64,000 nucleotides of DNA from contig NZ_JAUPED010000010.1 of the NCBI RefSeq assembly GCF_030552475.1, positions 1 to 64,000 on the forward strand. Reading direction: 5' to 3'. The position numbers and the translations under genes were made by a program. The stretch comes from Mariniflexile sp. AS56 (lineage in GTDB: Bacteria > Bacteroidota > Bacteroidia > Flavobacteriales > Flavobacteriaceae). Positions 18,414 through 27,094 of the stretch are shown piece by piece. The notes beneath the pieces were generated by a model. It saw only the letters and a program-made list of their open reading frames with translations. It had not been told where the DNA came from and did no database searches. Each line of letters begins with the position of its first letter. Position 1 is the first letter of the stretch.

Positions 18414-19808
18414 ATGAAAACAATCAAGCTTTTAATTCTACTTACTTTAGTATTTCAATATAATGTTTATGCACAAAAAAAACCAAATATCATTTTGTTG
18501 TTTTCTGATGATGCAGGTTACGCAGATTTTGGTTTTCAGGGAAGCAAAGATTTAAAAACGCCTAACCTTGATAAGCTTGCAAAAAGTGGTGTAATTTTCA
18601 AACAAGGTTATGTTACCGATGCTACATGTGGTCCTTCACGGGCAGGACTTTTGACAGGCAAGTACCAACAAAGATTTGGTTATGAAGAAATTAATGTAGT
18701 TGGGTTTATGAGTGAAAATTCAGGTTTAAAAGGTGAGGATATGGGGTTGCCATTAGATCAGATAACCATGGCAGATTATTTAAAGCAGCAAGGTTATAAA
18801 ACGGCATTATATGGTAAATGGCATCAAGGAGATGCAGATCGCTACCATCCCATGAAAAGAGGTTTTGATGAGTTTTATGGTTTTAGAGGTGGAGACCGCA
18901 GTTATTATGCGTATAAAGATCAATTAGCAGAGGGCCATAAAGATAAGCGAATGGAAAATGGGTTTGGCAATTTCGAGGAACCAAACGGATATGCTACCGA
19001 TATTTTTGCAGACAAAGCTATTGATTTTATTGAGCGAAATAAAGATAATCCATTTTTTATCATGCTATCCTTTAACGCAGTTCACACACCTTTAGAATCA
19101 AAACAAGAAGATTTAGATAAATTCCCTAATCTTACAGGAAACAGAAAAGAATTAGCTGCTATGACTTTAGCATTAGATAGAGCTTGTGGTAATGTTATTA
19201 AAAAATTAAAGGAGCTGGGTTTAGATGAAAATACAATCATAGTTTTTACCAACGATAACGGCGGTCCTTCCGATAAAAATGCGTCTATCAACACACCGCT
19301 TAGCGGTACAAAATCAAACCATTTAGAAGGTGGAATTCGCGTTCCTTTTGTAATGAGTTGGCCAAAACATATCAAGAAAAATTCAACTTATAATTACCCT
19401 ATTAGCACTTTCGATTTACTCCCTACTTTTTTTGCTGCAGCTGGTGGAGATATTAAAGAATTAAAAGATATTGATGGTGTAAATTTAATGCCTTTTATTC
19501 AAGGTGAAAAGAAGGAAAGACCGCATCAAACCTTATTTTGGAAAAAGGAAACCAGAGTTGCCTATAGAGATGGCGATTTAAAATTAATTCGTTTTCCAGA
19601 CCGACCTGCCATGCTATTTGATATTTCTAAAGATATCGCAGAAGAGCATAATCTTGCAAATAAATACCCAGACATTGTAAAAAAAATGTATAAAGAAATT
19701 TTTGCTTGGGAACTTACTTTAGAAAGACCTCTTTGGCTGCTTAAACGGGAGTATGAAAAATACGATATAGACCGTATGGATCAATATTGGAAACTTAAAT
19801 CTGAGTAG
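18414..19808 (+). CDS. secreted S1-family sulfatase
   Basis: The 464-residue protein has a signal peptide (cleavage near 21, VYAQ) and the formylglycine sulfatase signature [11 protein letters not shown] with Cys72, the residue converted to formylglycine. Metal-site motifs are [14 protein letters not shown] near the N-terminus and FTNDNGG in the middle. LYGKWHQG carries the active-site Lys and His, and a C-terminal sulfatase subdomain follows. It removes sulfate esters from the glycan, probably in the periplasm. The QQRFGYE stretch after the signature is like exo-acting galactan sulfatases, but the S1 subfamily cannot be fixed by eye. It is monocistronic behind its own copy of the PUL operator. 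Confidence 0.93.
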   Translation: MKTIKLLILLTLVFQYNVYAQKKPNIILLFSDDAGYADFGFQGSKDLKTPNLDKLAKSGVIFKQGYVTDATCGPSRAGLLTGKYQQRFGYEEINVVGFMSENSGLKGEDMGLPLDQITMADYLKQQGYKTALYGKWHQGDADRYHPMKRGFDEFYGFRGGDRSYYAYKDQLAEGHKDKRMENGFGNFEEPNGYATDIFADKAIDFIERNKDNPFFIMLSFNAVHTPLESKQEDLDKFPNLTGNRKELAAMTLALDRACGNVIKKLKELGLDENTIIVFTNDNGGPSDKNASINTPLSGTKSNHLEGGIRVPFVMSWPKHIKKNSTYNYPISTFDLLPTFFAAAGGDIKELKDIDGVNLMPFIQGEKKERPHQTLFWKKETRVAYRDGDLKLIRFPDRPAMLFDISKDIAEEHNLANKYPDIVKKMYKEIFAWELTLERPLWLLKREYEKYDIDRMDQYWKLKSE

Positions 19809-19857
19809 TTCTTCTAGTCTTTTATAGTTTCAAGGTTGATTATCCATTTCCTTAAAT

Positions 19858-19923
19858 AGGTAAAATAATGTATGAAGTGGGTAAGTTTTGCTTAATTATA
19901 ACATTGAATATGCTGTTATTTTG
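19858..19923 (+). promoter_or_regulatory. PUL operator plus -7 box for the aldolase-kinase operon
   Basis: AGGTAA (19858) and GGGTAA (19879) are 21 bp apart. A TATTTTG box (19917-19923) follows 33 bp after the second half-site, about 60 bp before the aldolase start. Confidence 0.65.
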
Positions 19924-19982
19924 TAAAGAGAAATATCTCAAAAATCTTGAGAATAGCATTTATAAAATTTTAAATATTCAAA

Positions 19983-20660
19983 ATGTATCCAATAGCACAA
20001 CAGGCGATGTCGCCAGAAATTATCAAAAAAATAGACGAAGTAGGCATTATAGCTGTACTTATCATTGACGAATTAAAACATGCAGTTCCAGTAGCAAAAG
20101 CACTTTTAGAAGGCGGTATTGATGCTATCGAATTAACACTGCGTACACCTGTGGCACTGGATGCTGCTCGTTTAATTAAGAAAGAAGTGCCGGAAATTTG
20201 TTTGGGATTTGGAACTGTATTAACTATCGACCAAGTAAAAGCGGTTGTAGATGCCGGGGCAGATTTTGCTGTAGCACCAGGATGCAATCCTAAAATTATC
20301 GCGGAGGCAAGAAAACAAGGTTTGTCTTTTGCACCAGGAATTATGACGCCAACAGATATTGAAATGGCACTTGAAGAAGGTTGTAGAGTTCTTAAATATT
20401 TTCCTGCTGAATCTTCAGGAGGAATGGATCACTTAACAAACATGGTGGCACCTTATCAATATTTAAATCCAAAATTTATTCCATTAGGTGGATGTAATTT
20501 GGAAAATGCAGGTTCGTATTTAGAATCGTCATTAATCACAGCAATCGGTGGGTCATGGGTTGCAAAACGTCCATTAATCCAATCAGAAAATTGGGCAGAA
20601 ATTACTAAAAATGCCACCGAAATCAGAACATTAATTAAAAAGATTAAAGCTAATAAATAG
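19983..20660 (+). CDS. eda: 2-keto-3-deoxy-6-phosphogluconate/galactonate aldolase
   Basis: This 225-residue class I aldolase has the KDPG aldolase active site: Glu50 in IELTLRTP and the Schiff-base Lys138 in LKYFPAE, plus GFGTVLT and FAPGIMTP. It splits 2-keto-3-deoxy-6-phospho-sugar acid into pyruvate and glyceraldehyde-3-phosphate in the cytoplasm. With the kinase gene 11 bp downstream, it forms the last two steps of 3,6-anhydrogalactose breakdown. In this locus the expected substrate is the galactonate epimer (KDPGal), which is inference, since KDPG and KDPGal aldolases are not separable by motif. The start at 19983 is supported by the usual length. Confidence 0.9.
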   Translation: MYPIAQQAMSPEIIKKIDEVGIIAVLIIDELKHAVPVAKALLEGGIDAIELTLRTPVALDAARLIKKEVPEICLGFGTVLTIDQVKAVVDAGADFAVAPGCNPKIIAEARKQGLSFAPGIMTPTDIEMALEEGCRVLKYFPAESSGGMDHLTNMVAPYQYLNPKFIPLGGCNLENAGSYLESSLITAIGGSWVAKRPLIQSENWAEITKNATEIRTLIKKIKANK

Positions 20661-20671
20661 TATATAATATT

Positions 20672-21760
20672 ATGAACACAGTCGTAACATTTGGAGAAAT
20701 AATGGGCAGAATAGCTGCTCCAGAAAATTTAAGATTAAGACAAACACGTCAATTTGATATGACGTATGCTGGCGCAGAAGCTAGTGTTGCCGCATCAATT
20801 TGTAATTTTGGTGGTGTGGCACGTTATGTTACAGCGCTTCCAAAACACGCTTTAGCGGATGCTACAATTGATTCTGTACGTGCCGTGGGTGTAGATACTC
20901 AATATGTATTACGAACTAGTAAAGGTCGTTTAGGATTGTATTTTTTAGAAACAGGTGCCAATCAACGCCCAAGTAATGTAATTTATGATAGAGCAGATTC
21001 TGCAATCGCTATTACACCACCAGATGCTTACGATTGGAATGCTATTTTTAAAGGTGCAAGCTGGTTACATTTAAGTGGTATTACACCTGCGCTTTCAAAA
21101 AATGCTGCAGAAGCAACTTTAGTAGCAGCCAAAAATGCAAAAGCTGCTGGCGCTTCGGTGTCAATAGATTTAAATTTTAGAGGAAAACTTTGGGATTGGG
21201 ATGCATCAAAAACTGCTAGAGAATTAGCACAAGAAACTATGCGTAAAATTTTACCTTTCATTGATGTAGTTATTGGAAATGAGGAAGACTGTCATGATGT
21301 ATTAGGTATTAAAGCCGGTGATACAGATGTACATGCAGGAAAATTAGATACCTCTCGTTACCCAGATGTAGCGCGCCAAGTTTCAAAACAATTTCCTAAT
21401 GTGAGTAAGGTAGCTATCACATTACGTGAAAGCTATTCGGCTTCACATAACAATTGGGGTGCTATGTTATATGATGTGGCTTCAGATAAAGCCTTTTTCG
21501 CGCCTTTAGATGCCAATGGCAATTATCAATCTTACGAAATTAAAAACATAGTTGATAGAGTAGGTGGCGGCGATTCTTTTGCTGGGGGTTTAATATTTGC
21601 ATTAACAACTGCAGATTTAAAAGAACCTCAAACAGCAGTTAAATACGCCGTGGCAGCATCCTGTTTAAAACATTCAATTAAAGGCGATTTTAACTTTTCA
21701 ACACGTTCAGAAGTTGAAGCACTTATGGGTGGTTCTGGATCTGGTAGGGTTGTGAGATAA
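20672..21760 (+). CDS. kdgK: PfkB-family 2-keto-3-deoxygluconate/galactonate kinase
   Basis: The 362-residue protein has the ribokinase/PfkB fold: an N-terminal TFGEIMGRIAAPE, YAGAEASVAASICNFGG for substrate binding, and the C-terminal signature VDRVGGGDSFAGG with catalytic Asp301. It phosphorylates 2-keto-3-deoxy-sugar acid at C6 for the aldolase encoded just upstream. It is translated from the same transcript as the aldolase (11-bp gap) and is followed after 24 bp by a GH16 gene, which ties the cytoplasmic pathway to glycan cleavage. Preference for the galactonate form is inferred from the carrageenan context. Confidence 0.9.
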   Translation: MNTVVTFGEIMGRIAAPENLRLRQTRQFDMTYAGAEASVAASICNFGGVARYVTALPKHALADATIDSVRAVGVDTQYVLRTSKGRLGLYFLETGANQRPSNVIYDRADSAIAITPPDAYDWNAIFKGASWLHLSGITPALSKNAAEATLVAAKNAKAAGASVSIDLNFRGKLWDWDASKTARELAQETMRKILPFIDVVIGNEEDCHDVLGIKAGDTDVHAGKLDTSRYPDVARQVSKQFPNVSKVAITLRESYSASHNNWGAMLYDVASDKAFFAPLDANGNYQSYEIKNIVDRVGGGDSFAGGLIFALTTADLKEPQTAVKYAVAASCLKHSIKGDFNFSTRSEVEALMGGSGSGRVVR

Positions 21761-21784
21761 TTTAATTATTCTAAAATAATTTAA

Positions 21785-22786
21785 ATGAAAAAAATATCTG
21801 CATTATTAATGATGATGGTTATTTGCTTTTTGACTCTAAATTGTAAAAGTCAATCAGTTTCTATGAAATCAGAAGTAAATCCTTCAGCAGTTTATCCATT
21901 TTCAGATCCAAATAATGCAGGTAATTGGATGCTTAATGAAGATGTGAGTGATGAATTTGATGCAGCTACCATTGATGAAGATAAATGGTACATTGTTGGG
22001 AAATTTGAAAATGGGAAACCGGTTTATAAAGATCCAGATTACCCAAATAAAAACGTTTGGAAAGGACGTGCTCCATCGCAATTTTCAGGAAGGAACTACA
22101 GATTAGAAGACGGAAAGCTAATTTTAGAAACCCGTTGGGAACCTGATTTTCCATTTGCAGATGATAATAAACAAACTTGGGGAAAAGATAATAAAATTGA
22201 AAAATTCGCAAACTTAACAACCGCTTGTTTTATTGGTCGTCGAGAGTTTAAATATGGCTATATGGAAATAAAAAGTAAAGCTGCCGATGCCGAAATTACT
22301 AGTGCCTTTTGGGCAACGGGTAGTCAAACTGAATTAGATATTTTTGAGCAATTTGGTGACCATCGTCAAAAAGGAAAAGAATGGATGGATAGAGAACTTT
22401 GGTGGTCTATTCACGATTGGAGTAAAGAAGGCAAAGGAAAATCTGTTTATACCGAACATTTAGATTATGGCTTTAGAGTAGCCGATGATTTTCATGTGTA
22501 TGGCATAGAATGGGATGAAAACGGTTTGAAGCTGTATGTTGATGGTAAATTATTCACACAAGCAACAAAAGAACAAGTGGATGCTTATGCTAAAGAACAA
22601 GAATTGCCTAATGGATGGGTAATGAAAGGCCCAATACATATTTGGTTAGATCAAGAAACATTCCCTTGGCATGGCGTTCCAGATAGTAAGGAAGATTTAG
22701 AATTAAATAGTCCGGAAGGAAAAAAGGATGACGGCATAGTCGATTTTGAAATTGAATATGTGCGTGTTTGGCAAAAAAAAGTATAA
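21785..22786 (+). CDS. GH16 family galactanase, lipoprotein
   Basis: The 333-residue protein has a lipobox (LTLNC, Cys about 20) and one GH16 domain (about 40-333). The catalytic signature is ELDIFE with Glu183, Asp185 and Glu188, of the bulged E-x-D-x-x-E type shared by agarases, porphyranases and carrageenases. APSQFSGRNYRLEDGKL and the ending YVRVWQKK are typical. It is closely related to the proteins at 35570 and 63646 and clearly different from the kappa-carrageenase at 45653, so it probably belongs to another GH16 subfamily acting on hybrid or desulfated carrageenan (furcellaranase or beta-carrageenase type). Agarase or porphyranase activity cannot be excluded by eye. Confidence 0.88.
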   Translation: MKKISALLMMMVICFLTLNCKSQSVSMKSEVNPSAVYPFSDPNNAGNWMLNEDVSDEFDAATIDEDKWYIVGKFENGKPVYKDPDYPNKNVWKGRAPSQFSGRNYRLEDGKLILETRWEPDFPFADDNKQTWGKDNKIEKFANLTTACFIGRREFKYGYMEIKSKAADAEITSAFWATGSQTELDIFEQFGDHRQKGKEWMDRELWWSIHDWSKEGKGKSVYTEHLDYGFRVADDFHVYGIEWDENGLKLYVDGKLFTQATKEQVDAYAKEQELPNGWVMKGPIHIWLDQETFPWHGVPDSKEDLELNSPEGKKDDGIVDFEIEYVRVWQKKV

Positions 22787-22825
22787 TTATTAAAAACCAA
22801 TAAACAAACATTAATATTAAGAATT

Positions 22826-23164
22826 ATGAAAAAACTAGCATTAGTACTTATTATGATAGCTTCATTCACTGGAGTTTATGCGCAAAACAAAACACAGGAC
22901 AAGAAAATTAAATATTTTGTTGAAGCTGCGGTAAAAGAGTTTAGTTTAAATGAAGATCAACACAAAGAATTATTAGACGCCAGAAATGCTTATATAACGG
23001 ATTATATGACTGCTGCTAAAAGTTCTGAAGGTGAAGAGAAAAAAACAAAATTAAATGAAGTTAACACAAAATTTAATCAAATTTTGGCTAAAATTACAGG
23101 TAAAACTAATGGGGAACTTCAACCATTCTTAGCAAGGATGAGAGAAGAATTACCTAAAGTTTAA
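22826..23164 (+). CDS. small secreted helical protein of unknown function
   Basis: The 112-residue protein has a signal peptide (cleavage near 20, VYAQ). The mature 90 residues are charged and predicted helical (FSLNEDQHKELLDARNAY, KLNEVNTKFNQILAKI), loosely resembling Spy/LTXXQ-type periplasmic helical proteins. No enzyme motif is present. It is the last gene of the aldolase-kinase-GH16 transcript, 39 bp after the GH16 gene. A decayed copy follows at 23270-23563. A chaperone-like or binding role in the periplasm is a guess. Confidence 0.75.
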   Translation: MKKLALVLIMIASFTGVYAQNKTQDKKIKYFVEAAVKEFSLNEDQHKELLDARNAYITDYMTAAKSSEGEEKKTKLNEVNTKFNQILAKITGKTNGELQPFLARMREELPKV

Positions 23165-23269
23165 TTTTTATTTAAAAGTTAATTAATTTTTAAAGGAAAA
23201 TCAAGAAAAATATGTTTTTAATTAATGTTATTTACTGTTGCAGAATCATTCCGACAAGTTAATTGCCAA

Positions 23270-23563
23270 ATGAAAAAAATCATTTTTTTTGTGGAGGCTG
23301 CTACCAAATATTTTAGCCTGGACAATGGTCAAACAAACGATTTAATGAGTGCGCCAATTGGCTATTTTTATATTTTCATGGCGGTTAATTAACAAGTTAA
23401 AAAATTGCGAAAATCTGAAGATGAAAAAAACCAAAAATAAATGAGGTTAACAAAATTTTTATTGATTTTTTCTGCAAAAATAACAAATAAAACTCAAGAA
23501 GAACTTCAACTTTTTTATGAAGAATGCGTGAAGAACTTCAAAACATTTAAATCAAAAGATTAA
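23270..23563 (+). pseudogene. decayed tandem copy of the small secreted protein gene
   Basis: In shifting frames the segment encodes pieces that align in order with the 112-residue protein just upstream: VEAATKYFSLDNGQTNDL (compare VEAAVKEFSLNEDQHKEL), then KITNKTQEELQLF (compare KITGKTNGELQPF) and finally MREELQ (compare MREELP). Several stops and frame changes interrupt it. The start codon at 23270 survives, but the signal peptide is mostly gone. It is a tandem duplicate in decay. Confidence 0.8.
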
Positions 23564-23596
23564 GTAACATTTAGAGTTACATATTTTATATTTAAG

Positions 23597-23629
23597 AAAA
23601 TCTTCAAGGGTAATCTCTTGAAGATTTTT
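23597..23629 (+). terminator. rho-independent terminator of the aldolase-GH16 operon
   Basis: AAAATCTTCAAG pairs with CTTGAAGATTTTT across an 8-9 nt loop. It lies after the decayed gene copy and before the second susC promoter. The GGGTAA in its loop is not an operator. Confidence 0.75.
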
Positions 23630-23649
23630 CATTTAAAAAAAACAAAACA

Positions 23650-23714
23650 AGGTAATTTTTTTATGATGAAGGGTAATATGTGACAGTTTTTTAAATTATC
23701 TTATGTTAATTTTG
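23650..23714 (+). promoter_or_regulatory. PUL operator plus -7 box for susC2
   Basis: AGGTAA (23650) and GGGTAA (23671) are 21 bp apart. A perfect TAnnTTTG box, TAATTTTG (23707-23714), begins 31 bp after the second half-site. The leader to the susC start is long, about 160 nt. Confidence 0.75.
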
Positions 23715-23799
23715 AGTTAAGCTATAACTAACTTTAACTGTACTATATGACATAAACTTCTATATCAATCAACTAAACTAATATCATTTTACAAAAAAA

Positions 23800-23829
23800 A
23801 ATCGGCAAATGCTAGAACATTCACCGATT
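23800..23829 (+). promoter_or_regulatory. hairpin in the susC2 leader
   Basis: AATCGG pairs with CCGATT and, after a 2x2 internal loop, AATG with CATT around a CTAGAA loop. It is not followed by a T-run, so it is not a normal terminator. It lies 50 bp before the susC2 start in an unusually long leader and may affect mRNA stability or translation. Confidence 0.4.
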
Positions 23830-23878
23830 AGATAAAATGATTCAAACTTAATTAAACCATTAAACTCAAAACAAAAAT

Positions 23879-26800
23879 ATGAAAAATCACCTTAATTTAG
23901 AGGGAAATACCCTTTATTCATTAAAGTTTGATTTAAAGTTAAGACTTACAATTTGTTTAATTGTATGTTCACTTTTTCAAATACATGCAAATACTTTTTC
24001 TGAAATAGAAAAAACAGAAATAGGATCGATTCAAAAAATTACGGTTACAGGAACAGTTTCGGATGCAAATGGACCATTACCAGGAGTTAATATAATAGTA
24101 AAAGGAACAACAGTAGGAGCTCAAACAGATTTTGACGGGAACTACAGTATAACAGTAGATAATAATCAAGCTGTCCTGGTGTTTTCGTACATTGGTTATA
24201 GCACTAAAGAAGTAGTTGTAGGTAATAACAAAAGCATTATTGTAGTTTTAGATCAGGATACGGCTAAACTCGATGAAGTAGTTGTTGTTGGGTATACCAC
24301 AAGAAAACGAGGGGATATCACTGGTTCTATTAGTACCATAAATGCTGAGGAGATCCAAAATACTGCTAATAAGGATGTTGCCAAGTCTTTATCGGGTAAA
24401 GTTTCTGGTTTAATTGTTGTAGATAGAGGAGGATATCCTGGTTCTACGGATTCTAATGATTTAACACTTTTAATCAGAGGTAAATCTACTTTAAATAACA
24501 ATTCACCTTTAATATTAATTGATGGAGTTCCTAATGGTTCGTTTTCACAATTGGCACCGCAAGATATTGAATCTTTATCTGTTTTGAAAGATGGTGCTGC
24601 TGCAATTTATGGAACTAGAGCTGCAAATGGAGTGATTTTGATAACCACAAAAAGAGGTAAGTCTGGTAAACCAAAATTTAATTTTTCCACGTCTTATTCG
24701 GTGTCTAAATTTTCTGCTTTTCCAGATCAAATGAACTCAGAACAGTATGCGATTTATGAAAATGAAATAGCGGCAAGAAAAAATGTTGCGTTACCGTTTA
24801 CACAAGCTGATATAACAAAATATGCGGATGGCAGCGACCCACTTAATTTCCCTAACACGAATTGGGCAGATTTAACATTTGCTAAATCTTCACCAGAAAC
24901 AAGACATTCCTTATCTATTTCAGGAGGTAATGAAAATGTGAATTATTTTGTTAGTGGTGATGCTCTTAAGCAACAGGGTATTTATAAATCCGGTGATTTA
25001 AATTTTGACCAATATCAACTGCGTTCAAATATTGATATTAAACTTTTTGAAGATTTTAAATTGGGAGTGGATGTATCTGGTAGAGTAGGAGAATCCAATG
25101 AGCCTGGTGTTGATAGAGCAAACATTTACAAACATATTTATACAAACCGACCTACTGATATTGGGGTTTATCCTAATGGCTTACCAGGTTTTGGAGGTGA
25201 AAACGGACAGAATCCTGTAATCATGACGAGTAACGCGTCTGGTTTTGTAAATAGAATAACTAACAACCTTAACTCTAGAATTTCTTATGAATGGAAAATG
25301 GATAAATTTGTTGAAGGTTTAAGTTTAAGAGGCTTTGCCAGTTTAGGTCAAACTAGTTATGAGCAAAAGGATTGGGATAAACCTTGGACTTATTACCAAC
25401 TTGTTAATGGTGAATATGTACCATCTCAAGGGTTTCAAGTAAGTGCAAATAGAGTGTTAAATGAAACGTTTAATAGAAGCAATACATCATTATTAAACTC
25501 AACGCTGCATTATTCAACATTGATTGGAGATGACCATAGTTTAAGTGCGTTTGTAGGGTATGAACAATCTGAAACAAAGAACCGTTCATTTTTTGCGCAA
25601 AGAACTGGCTTTACCTTTGATACAATTACGGAGCTAGATCTTGGTAGTAGCACCCTTCAAACCAACGGAGGTACTTCACAAACCTTTGCATTTGTAAGTT
25701 ATTTCGGTTCAATGTCCTATGACTTTCAGAAAAAATATTTTATTGATTTAACATTACGTCGTGATGGTTCAAGTAGGTTTGCTCCAGGCTATAAATTTGG
25801 TACATTTCCAGGTGTAGCTGTATCATGGGCAATTGATAAAGAATCTTTTATGGAAAATGTTAATTGGGTCAATTCCTTAAAGATTAGAGCCTCTTGGTCC
25901 ATAATGGGTAATGATAGAGTAAATCAATTTCAATATCTAAATAGATATGACTTTGGATATCCTTCAAATAACCAAGGTAATGGGTGGTATCAACCAAATG
26001 GCTATGTTTTTGGAACTCCTGGAGTACAAGTAGGTGGGTTTGGAAGAGCCAACGTGCCCAATGGAGATATTACTTGGGAAACAGCTGAGATAAAGAATTT
26101 AGGTTTGAGCTATGCGTTTTTTGATAGCAGATTATCTGGAGATTTTAATTATTTCTATCAAAAAAGAACCGATATCTTGGTTCAAGACAGTTCAATTCCA
26201 GATATTACAGGGTTAACATTGCCGAACCTACCAGATGAAAATTTAGGAGAGGTTAACAATTCTGGTTGGGAACTAGAATTGGCTTGGAATGACGAAATAG
26301 GAAAAGTAGGCTATAATGTTGGTTTTAATTTTACTAAAACGAAAAACGAAGTAGTGAATTTAGGTGAATCTGCCAATGTACCTGATTATAGAAAGAGAGA
26401 AGGAAGATCTATTGATTCGTATATTGTTTATCCTACAGCGGGGATTTTTAGAGACCAGGCTCAGGTGGATGCTACTGCTGTTAAAAAACCTGGTACGGTA
26501 GAAGGAGAACCTATCTACCTTGATACAAATGGTGATAATAAAATTGACGCTGAAGATAGAATACGAGTAAATTCTTCTGCCATCCCAGAAATTCAATATG
26601 GTATTTATGGAGGTTTAACCTTTAGTAATTGGAACTTTAATTTTCTATTACAAGGACAGGCAGAAGCAGAAGTATTAGTTTTCTTTGATCAATCAGGAGC
26701 AAAACCAGATTTTGTATTTAATGATAGATGGACACCAAATAACCGTGATGCATCATATCCGCGTGCTTTTGGACAAGGAGATTCTTATAGTGCTTTGCAA

Positions 26801-27088
26801 AGTACGGGTCCTAATCAGGTAAACAGTGGTTTTGAAGGTGCCGATTTTTACTTAAAGGACGGCTCTTTTTTAAGATTAAAAGAAATTGAATTAGGGTATA
26901 CACTCACAAAAGATGTCACAAAATTTGCCGATATAAAAATTTCTGTTAGAGGGTTTAATTTATTTACCATGTTCTCAGAAATATATGATTTAGGACTAGA
27001 TCCAGAAGCAACAGGTTACAATAACTTTAGAAACAGTACGTATCCATCTTTAAAGAGTGTTACGTTAGGTTTAAACATAAATTTCTAA
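23879..27088 (+). CDS. SusC-like TonB-dependent outer membrane transporter (second pair)
   Basis: The 1069-residue protein has a signal sequence with a long n-region (cleavage near 38), a carboxypeptidase-D regulatory-like domain (about 54-130, VTGTVSDANGPLPGVNIIVKGTTVGAQTDFDGNYSI), LDEVVVVGYTTRKRGDITGS at the plug start, the plug to about 260, and a barrel ending in the terminal Phe (LGLNINF). It forms the transporter of a second SusCD pair with the next gene. It differs strongly from the first SusC, so the two pairs probably take up different oligosaccharides (for example differing in sulfation or size), which is inference. Confidence 0.95.
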   Translation: MKNHLNLEGNTLYSLKFDLKLRLTICLIVCSLFQIHANTFSEIEKTEIGSIQKITVTGTVSDANGPLPGVNIIVKGTTVGAQTDFDGNYSITVDNNQAVLVFSYIGYSTKEVVVGNNKSIIVVLDQDTAKLDEVVVVGYTTRKRGDITGSISTINAEEIQNTANKDVAKSLSGKVSGLIVVDRGGYPGSTDSNDLTLLIRGKSTLNNNSPLILIDGVPNGSFSQLAPQDIESLSVLKDGAAAIYGTRAANGVILITTKRGKSGKPKFNFSTSYSVSKFSAFPDQMNSEQYAIYENEIAARKNVALPFTQADITKYADGSDPLNFPNTNWADLTFAKSSPETRHSLSISGGNENVNYFVSGDALKQQGIYKSGDLNFDQYQLRSNIDIKLFEDFKLGVDVSGRVGESNEPGVDRANIYKHIYTNRPTDIGVYPNGLPGFGGENGQNPVIMTSNASGFVNRITNNLNSRISYEWKMDKFVEGLSLRGFASLGQTSYEQKDWDKPWTYYQLVNGEYVPSQGFQVSANRVLNETFNRSNTSLLNSTLHYSTLIGDDHSLSAFVGYEQSETKNRSFFAQRTGFTFDTITELDLGSSTLQTNGGTSQTFAFVSYFGSMSYDFQKKYFIDLTLRRDGSSRFAPGYKFGTFPGVAVSWAIDKESFMENVNWVNSLKIRASWSIMGNDRVNQFQYLNRYDFGYPSNNQGNGWYQPNGYVFGTPGVQVGGFGRANVPNGDITWETAEIKNLGLSYAFFDSRLSGDFNYFYQKRTDILVQDSSIPDITGLTLPNLPDENLGEVNNSGWELELAWNDEIGKVGYNVGFNFTKTKNEVVNLGESANVPDYRKREGRSIDSYIVYPTAGIFRDQAQVDATAVKKPGTVEGEPIYLDTNGDNKIDAEDRIRVNSSAIPEIQYGIYGGLTFSNWNFNFLLQGQAEAEVLVFFDQSGAKPDFVFNDRWTPNNRDASYPRAFGQGDSYSALQSTGPNQVNSGFEGADFYLKDGSFLRLKEIELGYTLTKDVTKFADIKISVRGFNLFTMFSEIYDLGLDPEATGYNNFRNSTYPSLKSVTLGLNINF

Positions 27089-27094
27089 TGGGTT

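Noticed and set aside
19868-20068. 66-aa frame overlapping the aldolase start
   Set aside because: It runs into the aldolase gene in another frame and covers the promoter region; a shadow.
23608-23613. GGGTAA in the terminator loop (and another at 15955)
   Set aside because: Both are in hairpin loops and have no partner at 21 bp, so they are not counted as operators.
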